This document shows positions 54,586 to 63,690 of a stretch of 64,000 nt of DNA, piece after piece. Every line of letters begins with the position of its first letter. Position 1 is the stretch's first letter. A model generated the notes under the pieces. The model ran no database searches and was not told the DNA's origin. It saw nothing but the letters and a program-made list of their open reading frames with translations. The position numbers and the translations under genes were made by a program. This DNA is from Thermophagus xiamenensis (GTDB lineage: Bacteria; Bacteroidota; Bacteroidia; Bacteroidales; Marinilabiliaceae), in assembly GCF_900112795.1 (NCBI RefSeq), contig NZ_FONA01000020.1:27279-91278 (forward strand), read 5' to 3'.

Positions 54586-56013
54586 ATGCGTAAAAGATTT
54601 GTTGCCATTGGCATATTGACTATTATAATGATCGGGAAGGTAAAGGCTCAAGACTGGTTGTCGGAAGTGGGCGCCAAGCAATTTCCGGATTATGAAAGAA
54701 CCTTCAAAGTCAATGATTTTGATGGCGTGTTTAAGAATAAAGTGATTGCTTCCACCGCCGGCATACAGGCTGCTATAAATGAGTGTTCGGCCCAAGGGGG
54801 CGGAAAGGTTGTTTTTGAACCGGGCATCTATCACACCGGGGCTTTGTTCTTAAAAGATAATGTTAACTTGGTTATTGGAGAAGGGGTTGAGCTGTGGGGC
54901 CTTATTGGTTTAAAATACTATCCTGAGATTAAAACGCGAGTGGCAGGTATAGAAATGATGTGGCCTTCCGGGATTATTAATATCCTTGGCAGGAAAAATG
55001 TTGCCGTAACCGGAAAAGGAGTGATCAATGCCCAGGGAAAATATAACTGGGAAAATTATTGGAATCTTCGACATGAATATACCCCGAAAGGACTTCGTTG
55101 GGCATCGGATTATGATTGTAAAAGGGTGCGTACTATTCAAATATCAGACTCTGAAAATATAACATTGAAAGATTTCCAGGTTAGACAGTCTGGGTTTTGG
55201 ACGGTACATATACTTTATTCGAAATATGTGACCGTTGACGGGCTCACCATTCGGAATAATATCGACGGTTTTGGTCCCAGCACTGACGGAGTAAATGTTG
55301 ATTCCTCATCATATGTTGAAATAATGAATTGTGATGTTGACTGCAATGATGATAATTTTACCGTTAAGGCAGGAAGAGATGCCGACGGATTAAGGGTTAA
55401 TAAGCCTGCCGAGTATGTTTATATTCATGATTGTATTGCCCGTAGAGGGGGTGGATCACTGGTTATTGGTAGCGAAACATCTGGTTGGGTAAGGCATGTC
55501 AAATCGGAGAATATGAAAGCCCTTGGTTCGCACCATGTATTACACCTAAAATCGGCTTTTACCCGTGGCGGCGGAATTGAGGACATTCAGGTGGAGAATG
55601 TGCAGGCCGATGGGGTTCGGTCTTTTTGTGTGGTGACGCTCAACTGGAACCCTTCCTATAGCTATGCAACCCTTCCAAAGGGGATTAAAGAAATTCCTTC
55701 CCACTGGAAAGTTATGCTTGAAGAAGTTCCTGAGGAAAAAGGGTTGCCTTATATTCGAAATGTTTCTGTAGAAGATTGTCATGCTATAAATGTAAAAACT
55801 GCGATTCAGGTTTCGGGAACTGAAAAATCATATATTTCAGGTTTTAAATTTAAAAATGTTTCCATTTCAGCAGAGAAAGCCGGCCACCTATCATTCATTA
55901 GAAACTGGTTGATAGAAGGGTTAACCATTCGTACACCGGAAGCAGAAGAACTTAAAATAGATAATGCCCAAAAACTAAAAGTAAAAGAAATTAAATATGT
56001 GCCGATCCAATAA
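54586..56013 (+). CDS. GH28-family protein with altered GHG motif (rhamnogalacturonan hydrolase type)
   Basis: A 475-residue exported protein from the ATG at 54586, which gives a clean signal peptide (RKRFVAIGILTIIMIGKVKAQ); an ATG 10 codons earlier is less likely. The beta-helix has STDGVNVDSSS (NTD-like) and CNDDNFTVKAGRD (DD block). The polygalacturonase GHG position reads RRGGGSLVIGSE, so the catalytic-site His is missing. The same loss is known in rhamnogalacturonan hydrolases, so backbone cleavage between galacturonate and rhamnose is more likely than polygalacturonase activity. It follows the GH106-CE12 gene. Confidence 0.87.
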   Translation: MRKRFVAIGILTIIMIGKVKAQDWLSEVGAKQFPDYERTFKVNDFDGVFKNKVIASTAGIQAAINECSAQGGGKVVFEPGIYHTGALFLKDNVNLVIGEGVELWGLIGLKYYPEIKTRVAGIEMMWPSGIINILGRKNVAVTGKGVINAQGKYNWENYWNLRHEYTPKGLRWASDYDCKRVRTIQISDSENITLKDFQVRQSGFWTVHILYSKYVTVDGLTIRNNIDGFGPSTDGVNVDSSSYVEIMNCDVDCNDDNFTVKAGRDADGLRVNKPAEYVYIHDCIARRGGGSLVIGSETSGWVRHVKSENMKALGSHHVLHLKSAFTRGGGIEDIQVENVQADGVRSFCVVTLNWNPSYSYATLPKGIKEIPSHWKVMLEEVPEEKGLPYIRNVSVEDCHAINVKTAIQVSGTEKSYISGFKFKNVSISAEKAGHLSFIRNWLIEGLTIRTPEAEELKIDNAQKLKVKEIKYVPIQ

Positions 56014-56289
56014 GCCTAAGGGAAATGATTAGGTTAAATGGTTGAATATTGAAAGGCAGTTAGGGAAATAGAAAATAATTATTTTCGGAAGGATGGGGAT
56101 AGGATTATGATGAATGTTTTATTTTAGCCCTTCCCTCTTTCGTTCACCATTCGCTGGGATAAAAAAATCATTGTTAACTTTCTGTGGTTGTTTATTTGTA
56201 TTCACTTTGTATCAGTGTTGAATGAATTATCCGAAGTCCTATTCCTAATACTTTTATAACTATTTAGATATTCTTAAATTATATACGAT

Positions 56290-57411
56290 ATGAAAAAGGT
56301 TTGTCTCATCATTTCAATGTTAGTAATTACCGTAAGTTTATTTTCCCAGGAAAAGCTTGACCGAAAAAAAGTTCTGGAGAAAATGGTTTTGGCAAACGAC
56401 TATTTTATGAAAAAGTATCCGGATGTTGGGATGATGCTGGTCACGGATAAAGCTCGACCTTCCAATATCTGGACTCGTGGAGTCTATTATGAAGGATTAA
56501 TGGCTTTGTATAAAATTTATCCAAGAGAAGAATATTATGATTATGCCTATTCTTGGGCAGAGTTTCATAAATGGGGAATGCGTAACGGGAATACCACCCG
56601 GAATGCAGATGATCAATGTTGCGGGCAGACATATATTGATCTGTACACTATGTCGCCCGATCCGGAAAAGATCAGAAATATAAAAGCTTGCATTGATATG
56701 ATGGTCAATACCCCTCAAAATGATGATTGGTGGTGGATTGATGCCTTGCAGATGGCCATGCCTGTTTTTGCCAAACTGGGTGTTCTTTTTGATGATTATC
56801 GCTATTTTCAGAAAATGTATGATATGTATATGTACACCAAAACCCAGCATGGCGACAATGGTCTGTACAATCCGGAAGATGGTCTTTGGTGGCGTGATGC
56901 TGATTTTGATCCCCCATATACCGAACCTAACGGAGAGGATTGTTATTGGTCAAGAGGTAATGGATGGGTCTATGCGGCTATGGTACGAGTATTGGATATT
57001 ATGCCCAAAGATGCACCTGGATATGATGAATACCTAAAGATGTATTTGGAAATGACTCAGGCCATTAAAAAGGTTCAACGAAAAGATGGTTTTTGGAATG
57101 TGAGTTTACATGATCCCAAAAACTATGGAGGAAAAGAAACTACCGGAACTGCTCTGTTTACATATGGTTTAGCTTGGGGAATTAATAATAACATCCTTTC
57201 CCGATCGGAATATTTACCTATTGTAATAAAAGCCTGGAATGCTATGGCAGAGGAGAGCGTGCATGAAAATGGTTTTCTCGGGTATGTTCAAGGAACAGGT
57301 AAAGAGCCCAAATCTGGTCAACCAGTGACCTATAAAAGTGTCCCGGACTTCGAGGATTATGGGTTAGGGTGTTTCTTGCTTGCTGGTTCGGAGGTGTATA
57401 AGCTAGAGTAA
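56290..57411 (+). CDS. GH105 unsaturated rhamnogalacturonyl hydrolase
   Basis: A 373-residue exported protein (signal ending SLFSQ) with the (alpha/alpha)6 barrel of YteR/YesR. Family stretches are MRNGNTTRNADDQCCGQTY, WWWIDALQMAMPVFAKLG (catalytic Asp), the WSRGNGWVYAAM motif, and TTGTALFTYGLAWGI. It hydrates the 4,5-unsaturated galacturonate at the end of oligosaccharides made by rhamnogalacturonan lyases, so it works directly after the PL11 enzyme encoded next. It is 276 bases after the GH28 gene, with nothing obvious in that gap. Confidence 0.93.
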   Translation: MKKVCLIISMLVITVSLFSQEKLDRKKVLEKMVLANDYFMKKYPDVGMMLVTDKARPSNIWTRGVYYEGLMALYKIYPREEYYDYAYSWAEFHKWGMRNGNTTRNADDQCCGQTYIDLYTMSPDPEKIRNIKACIDMMVNTPQNDDWWWIDALQMAMPVFAKLGVLFDDYRYFQKMYDMYMYTKTQHGDNGLYNPEDGLWWRDADFDPPYTEPNGEDCYWSRGNGWVYAAMVRVLDIMPKDAPGYDEYLKMYLEMTQAIKKVQRKDGFWNVSLHDPKNYGGKETTGTALFTYGLAWGINNNILSRSEYLPIVIKAWNAMAEESVHENGFLGYVQGTGKEPKSGQPVTYKSVPDFEDYGLGCFLLAGSEVYKLE

Positions 57412-57650
57412 TCAGGAAATTTGTTCACAAAGTCACCATGTTTTCAAAAGTTATTAATGTTTTCAATAGTCTGTAAAATATGAACTTACTATATAGGATA
57501 ATTTTCCTATGATAAATTACCTGTTTTAGATACCAAACTAAAAGATGAATCCAAATATAAACAGAATATACTGAACTTTAATGTTTTATGTGTCTGTGAA
57601 TTAGAGCCTGACACGCTTCCCAGAAAATAGAGATTTTTGTTGAATTAGAA

Positions 57651-57681
57651 TGTGCCACCCCAAAGGTGTTATGGCATTTTT
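57651..57681 (+). terminator. Terminator-like hairpin between GH105 and PL11
   Basis: TGCCAcc and ggTGttaTGGCA (TGCCA/TGGCA with inner ACC/GGT) form a stem followed by TTTTT. It is 240 bases past GH105 and 32 bases before PL11, so it may end the GH105 transcript or attenuate PL11 expression. The rest of the 301-base gap (57412-57712) shows no gene. Confidence 0.55.
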
Positions 57682-57712
57682 ACCGGGTAAAAAAATATAA
57701 TTTTCACTGAAT

Positions 57713-59533
57713 ATGACATTCAATCAGGCCATTAAGGGACTTTTTCTTATTTTCTTTAGCATTTCGGATGTTGTTTTAGCTCAGGACTTGCGTGAAAGAA
57801 CTTATCTGTATGAAGTTTTGGATCCTCAACACCGTGAAAAGCCACTTGTTGATGGGTGGGCCGATAAACGTCCGCAGGAGAGGATCAACCGGGGGTTGAT
57901 AGTGCAAGAGACTCCTGACGGTGGTGTTTATTTGTCATGGAGATTACTTAATAGTGATCCTGAAGGGGTTTCATTTAATGTTTTCCGTACAGATGATAAC
58001 GGGAAAGAAATCCGCTTGAATAAAAAACCCATAGTTTCAACCACCGACTTTTTAGACTATAAAGTGGAAAATTTATCAGAAGCCAGATACCGGGTGGAAA
58101 CCAGTGTAGATGTTATAGATTTTGGAGTCTCGGAAGAGAAACGGGTTATACCGCTTAGAGATCAATTGCCTTACATTTCGGTAAAATTAATGGAGGATTG
58201 CGATCCTAACAGAATTGCTGTTGCCGATTTAAATGGGGATGGAGACTTTGATTTCATTGTTAAACATCCCAATTATAGCATTGATCCTGGCGGTCGACCC
58301 AATATCGACAGTACCACTTATAAAATCGATGCCTATTTGAGTGATGGCACTTTTCTTTGGCGCAAGGATCTCGGGCTTGGAATTGAACCCGGTATATGGT
58401 ATTCGCCCATGATAGCATGGGATTTAGATGGAGACGGAAAAGCTGAGGTGGCCTTGAAAACAGGACCCAATCACCGCGACAAAGATGGTCGGGTAAGAAA
58501 TGGAGAAGAATGGGTTACTGTTCTGGACGGTATGACGGGCAAAGAGATTGCACGAAGTGACTGGCCACCTCGATCGGATCGTTACGGGGATTATAATCGC
58601 AACAATCGGAATCAAATAGGAATTGCCTTTCTTGATGGTAAAACACCGGCATTAATTGTAGCGCGTGGAACCTATAAGCTGATGGTGTGTGATGCCTGGC
58701 AATTAAAAAACGGAAAATTGGATAAACTTTGGCACTGGGACGGGGATGAGGAGAATCCTGTAATCCGGAGTCAGGGGGCCCATTGGATGCAAAGCATAGA
58801 TTTGGATGACGATGGCAGGGATGAGATTGTCCTTGGGTCTGTGGTTCTTGATGATAATGGAACTGCCTTATGGTCTACAGGACTTGGACATCCCGACAAG
58901 GTTTTTGTGACTGATATAGACCCGGAACGTCCAGGACTGGAAATATTTTATGCTATTGAACCTTTCCATAAAGACGGAAGAGGGGTTTGTTTGGTTGATG
59001 CAAAATCCGGAAACCCTGTTTGGGATATTGGAATAGAAACGTTTCATGTGGGCGATGGGATGGTTGCCGATGTTGATGCCTCCATACCTGGTTTGGAATG
59101 TTTCGCCTCTGAAGACCCCAAAGGAGGGTCACATGCCAATTATATGCGGACAGCCAAGGGAGAGAAATTCGGCAGTCCTGATGATTTTCCTGGATGCAGG
59201 AACTGGATTTGGTGGGATGCCGATCTGCTGCGTGAACCTATTATCGGTGGCAGAAGATACCGTAATAAAAATCTTTCTATTGTTAAATTTGGCGGAGAAG
59301 TTATTACCAATGGAATTGAAGGTCGACTTATGTTGATGGCCGATTTAATTGGAGATTGGAGGGAGGAATTAGTGACGGTTGAAAAAGGGGAAATAAAAAT
59401 TTATTCTACCCTCATTCCAGCTAAAGATAAGCGTGTGTCTTTGATGCAGGATCCACTCTACCGCAATAATGTTGCTCACAGATCTATGGGGTATGAGCAA
59501 TCACCTGTGCCCTCGTTTTATCTGGGTGAGTAA
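57713..59533 (+). CDS. PL11 rhamnogalacturonan lyase
   Basis: A 606-residue exported protein (signal ISDVVLAQD). It has the N-terminal Ig-like domain (NRGLIVQETPDGGVYLSWR) and the eight-bladed beta-propeller of PL11 (YesW/YesX): DLNGDGDFDFIVKHPN, AWDLDGDGKAEVALKTG, ARGTYKLMVCDAW, SQGAHWMQSIDLDDDGRDEI. The repeated DxDGDG-like loops bind Ca2+. It cleaves rhamnogalacturonan-I backbone by beta-elimination, giving unsaturated ends for GH105. Compared with Bacillus enzymes it has the full catalytic core. It anchors the substrate of the whole cluster. Confidence 0.95.
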   Translation: MTFNQAIKGLFLIFFSISDVVLAQDLRERTYLYEVLDPQHREKPLVDGWADKRPQERINRGLIVQETPDGGVYLSWRLLNSDPEGVSFNVFRTDDNGKEIRLNKKPIVSTTDFLDYKVENLSEARYRVETSVDVIDFGVSEEKRVIPLRDQLPYISVKLMEDCDPNRIAVADLNGDGDFDFIVKHPNYSIDPGGRPNIDSTTYKIDAYLSDGTFLWRKDLGLGIEPGIWYSPMIAWDLDGDGKAEVALKTGPNHRDKDGRVRNGEEWVTVLDGMTGKEIARSDWPPRSDRYGDYNRNNRNQIGIAFLDGKTPALIVARGTYKLMVCDAWQLKNGKLDKLWHWDGDEENPVIRSQGAHWMQSIDLDDDGRDEIVLGSVVLDDNGTALWSTGLGHPDKVFVTDIDPERPGLEIFYAIEPFHKDGRGVCLVDAKSGNPVWDIGIETFHVGDGMVADVDASIPGLECFASEDPKGGSHANYMRTAKGEKFGSPDDFPGCRNWIWWDADLLREPIIGGRRYRNKNLSIVKFGGEVITNGIEGRLMLMADLIGDWREELVTVEKGEIKIYSTLIPAKDKRVSLMQDPLYRNNVAHRSMGYEQSPVPSFYLGE

Positions 59534-59568
59534 TTGTTTATACAACTAAAAATCCAATAAACTTAAAA

Positions 59569-60696
59569 ATGATGAGACAATCGATTCAGGAACTCATTGA
59601 AATTTCCAGAAAATTCGGGAAAGACAAAAGCTATACAATAGCCGGTGGTGGAAATACTTCCTTTAAAACCGATGAGGAAATGTGGGTGAAAGCCAGTGGT
59701 TTTGGATTGGCCAACATTTCGGAGGAAGGATTTGTCAGAATGGACAGGAAAAAACTGGAGGTCATTTCTTCTAAAGAATATAGTAGTGATCCTTTCAACC
59801 GAGAAAAAGAGGTTAAGGAAGATCTTGAAAACGCATGTATTGAAAGAGGTAAAAGGCCCTCAGTTGAAACTTCGCTTCATAATGCCATCAATTATTCTTT
59901 TGTGGTACATATGCATCCATACCTGATCAACGCTGTTCTTTGTGGTAATGAAGCTGAAACCACCGTTAGGAAACTTTGGGGTGATCAAGTGGTTTTTGTT
60001 CCTTATACCGATCCGGGATATGTGTTGTTTAAAAAGGTTGAAAATGAAATTTCCCATTTTGAGAATCAATTCGGAGCCGTTCCTAAAGTGATATTTTTGC
60101 AAAACCATGGGATCTTTGTCGGGGCTGATACGGTGGACGAGGTGGAAGAAATTTACAGGCAGATTATGGATGATATTATCCATTCCATACCTTTTGATGC
60201 ACGTTCCTTTTCATTTTCTGATCTTTCTTTTGACATTGATAGAGAGTTGAAATTTCCTGCTAGCTTTTTAAGATCGAAAGGGTTGTCCTTCAAATCTCGA
60301 AATAATATTTTGATAGAAAGATTTTCAAAGAGTAAAGAACAGTTCAGGAAGATAAGCGCCCCATTTACTCCTGATGTGATTGTTTACTGTAAGTCCAAAT
60401 ATCTTTTTGTTGACGAGGACATGCAACATAACCCCTCTAATATAGAGAGAGCTATAAAAGCGTTCAATGTTGAAAACGGATTTTTCCCGAAAATTTTGCT
60501 TGTTCAGGGAAAAGGACTGATTGGCATTGGAGAGACCGAAAAGCAACTTAATAATGCCCTGGATGTATTTGAAGATCAAATGAAAATAGGTTGGTTCTCT
60601 GAGTTTTTCGGCGGTCCTCACAGTATGACTCCCTCGCAAATAGCTTTTATTGACACTTGGGAAGTTGAAAATTACCGTAGGAAAGTTTCTGAATAA
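59569..60696 (+). CDS. RhaE-like class II aldolase (rhamnulose-1-phosphate aldolase candidate)
   Basis: A 375-residue protein matching the aldolase part of RhaE/RhaEW: SYTIAGGGNTSFKTDEEMW, MDRKKLEVISSKEYSSDP, metal-ligand His in VVHMHPYLINAV and the second in LQNHGIFVGAD, ending FFGGPHSMTPSQIAFIDTW. In RhaEW a short-chain dehydrogenase domain follows; here the protein stops after NYRRKVSE. It would split rhamnulose-1-phosphate into DHAP and lactaldehyde; the metal is probably Zn or Mn. It is 35 bases after PL11. The IS256 region begins 45 bases downstream, so further rhamnose genes may have been displaced. Confidence 0.82.
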   Translation: MMRQSIQELIEISRKFGKDKSYTIAGGGNTSFKTDEEMWVKASGFGLANISEEGFVRMDRKKLEVISSKEYSSDPFNREKEVKEDLENACIERGKRPSVETSLHNAINYSFVVHMHPYLINAVLCGNEAETTVRKLWGDQVVFVPYTDPGYVLFKKVENEISHFENQFGAVPKVIFLQNHGIFVGADTVDEVEEIYRQIMDDIIHSIPFDARSFSFSDLSFDIDRELKFPASFLRSKGLSFKSRNNILIERFSKSKEQFRKISAPFTPDVIVYCKSKYLFVDEDMQHNPSNIERAIKAFNVENGFFPKILLVQGKGLIGIGETEKQLNNALDVFEDQMKIGWFSEFFGGPHSMTPSQIAFIDTWEVENYRRKVSE

Positions 60697-60887
60697 TGGT
60701 AATAGACAACTAAAGATTATTGTTTTTATCAGAATAATCTTAAAATATTGGATGTGACAGCTTAACGTTCAGTCTATACTTTTTATAAATTAGATTAATT
60801 TTATTAAACTGGACATTTAGTCTTCCTCGGAAATCGGACTGCTTAAAATTATACAAAATATTAATTTTACTGGAGTTTCCTCAAAAA

Positions 60888-61040
60888 TTAATCAGGGAAT
60901 AAAGATAACTGAAATTGGTTGTGATGAGGACCAATCCGGCTTTTAAAATCAGCAATACCATTCCTGCTATGTTTAAGAAGTTCATAAATACCATCGGCCA
61001 TAGCATAGTTAAAGAAAGTTGGTACACCAAAGAACCTTTT
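60888..61040 (-). pseudogene. Possible C-terminal coding remnant of unknown family
   Basis: On the minus strand one frame reads SKRFFGVPTFFNYAMADG, then YELLKHSRNGIADFK and ends QFQLSLFPD before the stop at 60890-60888. It looks like the tail of a real protein but I do not recognise the family, and no start is present because the IS256 DNA follows. The rest of 60697-61156 shows no gene. Confidence 0.3.
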
Positions 61041-61156
61041 TGAGAGGATAAATATTTTTTGTACGAGAGTGTAAAATAAACTCTGTCCATAAACTAATAA
61101 ATATTAATATTGCAGTTAAGACAGACAAGAAAAAAGAGACACCCGAGTATCGAGCC

Positions 61157-62344
61157 ATGCGCGATTTGGCCTTAGAACAATTACGAAGTGGAAAATCACT
61201 TACAGGCGAAGGAGGGGTTTTTGCACCCATCATAAAGGAATTTCTGGAAAGCGCTCTATCTGCCGAGATGGAAAATCATTTGTCGGAAGAAGAACGATCT
61301 AAGGGTAACAAGCGCAATGGGAAAGGCACCAAAAAAATAAAGACCGGCTATGGCACTATTTCTATAGAAACCCCACAAGATCGGCATAGCAGATTCGAAC
61401 CGGAGATTGTCAAAAAACGGCAACGCATTCTTACTGATAGTTTGGCCCCCAAAATCATAGGACTATATGGAAAAGGAATGAGTTTAAGGGACATATCCTC
61501 TCATATAGCAGAGATGTACGATACAGAAGTATCACCCACAATATTAAGTGAAATAACAGACAGGATAATACCGCAAGTAAAAGAGTGGCAAAATCGCCCC
61601 TTAGACGATGTTTATCCCATCGTCTGGCTGGATGCGATGCACTACAAGGTAAAAGATGAAGGACGGGTTGTTAGTCGGGCAGTATATAATATTTTAGCCA
61701 TCAATAAAGAGGGCAAGAAGAGCCTGATTGGCATGTATATATCGGAAAGTGAAGGTGCAAAGTTTTGGTTATCTGTATTAACTGATTTGAAAAATCGTGG
61801 TGTAAAAGATATATTAATAGCCTGCACCGATAATTTAAATGGTTTTTCAGAAGCAATATTGAGCGTTTTTCCAGATACAGAGATACAAAAATGTATCATT
61901 CACCAAATTCGCAATTCCTTGAAATATGTAGCGTCAAAAGACCAAAAATCCTTTATGAAAGACTTGAAAAAAGTATATCGTGCAGTCAATAAATCTGAAG
62001 CAGAAACAAAACTGATAAACTTAGAAGAACAATGGGGCAAAAAGTACCCTATTGTAATACGTTCATGGAATGAGAACTGGGAAGAACTTTCCAACTATTT
62101 TAAATATGATGAACCCATCAAGAAGCTGATATACACCACTAATGCTGTTGAGGGATTTCATCGCCAGGTAAGGAAAGTAACCAAAACAAAAGGAGCCTTT
62201 ACCAGCGATATGGCACTTCTGAAGTTAATTTATTTAACCACTGAAAATATTGCAAAAAAATGGACCAGACCCCTTCAAAACTGGGCATTAACGCTACAGC
62301 AATTGTGTATTCAATTTGAAGGCCGTTTAAATCTTAAGGTTTGA
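61157..62344 (+). CDS. IS256-family (mutator) transposase
   Basis: A 395-residue transposase with the N-terminal ALEQLRSGKSLTGEGGVFAP and HLSEEERSKGNKRNGKGTKK stretches. The DDE core follows: VWLDAMHYKVKD (first Asp), LIACTDNLNGF (second Asp) and the Glu in TTNAVEGFHRQVRKVTKTKGAF. The frame is full-length for the family at the C terminus. At the N terminus the reading frame is open for about 30 codons further upstream (KTDKKKETPEYRA) but without ATG, GTG or TTG, so the ATG at 61157 or a rare start may be used. It may be active. Confidence 0.93.
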   Translation: MRDLALEQLRSGKSLTGEGGVFAPIIKEFLESALSAEMENHLSEEERSKGNKRNGKGTKKIKTGYGTISIETPQDRHSRFEPEIVKKRQRILTDSLAPKIIGLYGKGMSLRDISSHIAEMYDTEVSPTILSEITDRIIPQVKEWQNRPLDDVYPIVWLDAMHYKVKDEGRVVSRAVYNILAINKEGKKSLIGMYISESEGAKFWLSVLTDLKNRGVKDILIACTDNLNGFSEAILSVFPDTEIQKCIIHQIRNSLKYVASKDQKSFMKDLKKVYRAVNKSEAETKLINLEEQWGKKYPIVIRSWNENWEELSNYFKYDEPIKKLIYTTNAVEGFHRQVRKVTKTKGAFTSDMALLKLIYLTTENIAKKWTRPLQNWALTLQQLCIQFEGRLNLKV

Positions 62345-62377
62345 CATCCAATATTTTAATCGCAAAGATAGGTCGTC

Positions 62378-62440
62378 TTCAGAACCTGTCAAGGGTATAT
62401 AAACGGCTTCGTGCCTCAGCCGCCCTTGACAGAACCTGAA
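62378..62440. repeat. Imperfect 18-bp palindrome with nested hairpin
   Basis: TTCAGAACCTGTCAAGGG (62378-62395) pairs with CCCTTGACAGAACCTGAA (62423-62440) except for a 3-base internal mismatch, around a loop that itself holds CGGC...GCCG. It lies just past the IS256 transposase. It could be a REP-like element, a junction, or a transcription block. The rest of 62345-62919 holds a 68-codon frame at 62466-62672 with no recognised family and a 14-bp tandem repeat listed separately. Confidence 0.6.
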
Positions 62441-62838
62441 AACTACCCAAATGAGCTTTTAAGAATTGGTTGAAAGAAAAAATATGAGTTATTTTGAGTT
62501 TCGAAAATTATACCGGACAGAGTTAAATTTACATTCCCGATTTCAATCTACAATACCTGAGTTTTTTGCTAAGCTTCACTTTTTGATTCAATATCAGTGT
62601 CAAAACATTCATCTTTTTTCCAAATATAAATCAATTCCAACAACTTTCATTGCACCTCTTTTACCGCTATAAGCGACTTCCCATTTTTGTCTAAAAAACT
62701 TTCGTTAAAGATCTTGTAATGAGATGAATATCTTATAGTGGTGTGAGCCGGGAAATTCATGGAATTCCGAATATAACTGTTCCCTTTTTCGATATTTTGG
62801 ATTTTCCCTTCTATTTGTCAGATTATCTTATCTTGATA

Positions 62839-62866
62839 GTATCCACCCCACCGTATCCACCCCACC
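62839..62866 (+). repeat. 14-bp perfect tandem duplication
   Basis: GTATCCACCCCACC occurs twice in direct succession (62839-62852, 62853-62866), about 55 bases before the first IS66 gene. It may mark the outer flank or end of the IS66 element or be a binding-site pair. Confidence 0.6.
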
Positions 62867-62919
62867 AACCCCATCTTTCCTGTCATGACAGTGGCTATTA
62901 GCTTTGTCACAAAAAAATC

Positions 62920-63264
62920 ATGAAACACAGAAAATCTTTGAACCGTAGCATGTTTAAGCATGTGGTTCTACAGCAGGAAAGTGGTCAGACAATAGGAAGT
63001 TACGCCAAAGAAATTGGAGTAACACTCTCGAAAATGCAATACTGGGTAAGCAAATACAAAGCCCTTGAAAAGACTCAAAAAACAGAAAGCGACTCGGGCT
63101 TAAAGTTTATTAATCTTGGCATATTCGATATTCAGGAATCCATAGTGGATTCTATCGCCCCGGCAGAATCTTCGGCACCAACGCCGGAACCATTGCAACA
63201 AGATAACCGATGGCCCCAAATGACACTGACTTTTCCCAATGGCATGTGCCTGAAAATTTACTAA
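62920..63264 (+). CDS. IS66 accessory protein (OrfA/TnpA-like, helix-turn-helix)
   Basis: A 114-residue protein with an N-terminal helix-turn-helix (SMFKHVVLQQESGQTIGSY, KEIGVTLSKMQYWVSKYKA) and a C-terminal LTFPNGMCLKIY stretch typical of the first gene of IS66 elements in Bacteroidota. The middle is Ser/Pro-rich and probably flexible. Its stop is 3 bases before tnpB, so the two are co-translated. It is needed for transposition together with TnpB and TnpC. Confidence 0.85.
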   Translation: MKHRKSLNRSMFKHVVLQQESGQTIGSYAKEIGVTLSKMQYWVSKYKALEKTQKTESDSGLKFINLGIFDIQESIVDSIAPAESSAPTPEPLQQDNRWPQMTLTFPNGMCLKIY

Positions 63265-63267
63265 CCC

Positions 63268-63618
63268 ATGATAGGACTAAGTGCAAACTTAAAGTACTAT
63301 TTGTGCTGCAACCCGGTTTATATGCGTAATGGCTTTGACGGACTTGCCGGAATTGTACGTAATGTGATGAAGCAGGATCTTGTAAGTGGTTCCGTCTTTA
63401 TCTTTATCAATCGTGCCGGAACGCATATCAAACTCTTGTATTGGGACGGTGATGGTTTTGCCATGTTTTACAAACGCCTGGAACGAGGCAGATACTCTGT
63501 TGACCGGGGGGATAAACCGGCACCGTCACGACTTATTACCCGGGAAGAGTTGATGATGATTTTAGACGGTCTTTCCTTTAAAGATTTAAAACGAAAAAGG
63601 CGATTTAAAATCAGCTGA
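63268..63618 (+). CDS. tnpB: IS66 accessory protein TnpB
   Basis: A 116-residue protein with the full TnpB pattern: YMRNGFDGLAGIVRNVM, SGSVFIFINRAGTHIKLLYWDGDGFAMFYKRLERG and the C-terminal TREELMMILDGLSFK. Such proteins are required for IS66 transposition, though the biochemical role is unclear. It is unrelated to the IS200/IS605 TnpB nuclease. Confidence 0.95.
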   Translation: MIGLSANLKYYLCCNPVYMRNGFDGLAGIVRNVMKQDLVSGSVFIFINRAGTHIKLLYWDGDGFAMFYKRLERGRYSVDRGDKPAPSRLITREELMMILDGLSFKDLKRKRRFKIS

Positions 63619-63690
63619 TTTTTGTTGTTAAATAATTGAAAATATAGCATTAAAACTTTGTCAATCAAATATTTAATGCTATGTTTTTGT

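Larger units (their letters stand above)
60740..62359 (+). mobile_element. Candidate IS256-family insertion with 16-bp inverted ends
   Basis: TTAAAATATTGGATGT (60740-60755) recurs inverted as ACATCCAATATTTTAA (62344-62359), 16 of 16 bases, with the transposase between and its stop overlapping the right copy. If these are the ends the element is 1,620 bp, longer than usual because of about 400 non-coding bases on the left. A second candidate left end is GAGAGTGTAAAATAAACTC (61063 on), but no matching right end was found. No flanking target duplication is visible. Confidence 0.4.

Noticed and set aside
62466..62672. A 68-codon plus-strand frame between the IS256 and IS66 regions
   Set aside because: No family match or context; it sits in disrupted DNA between mobile elements.
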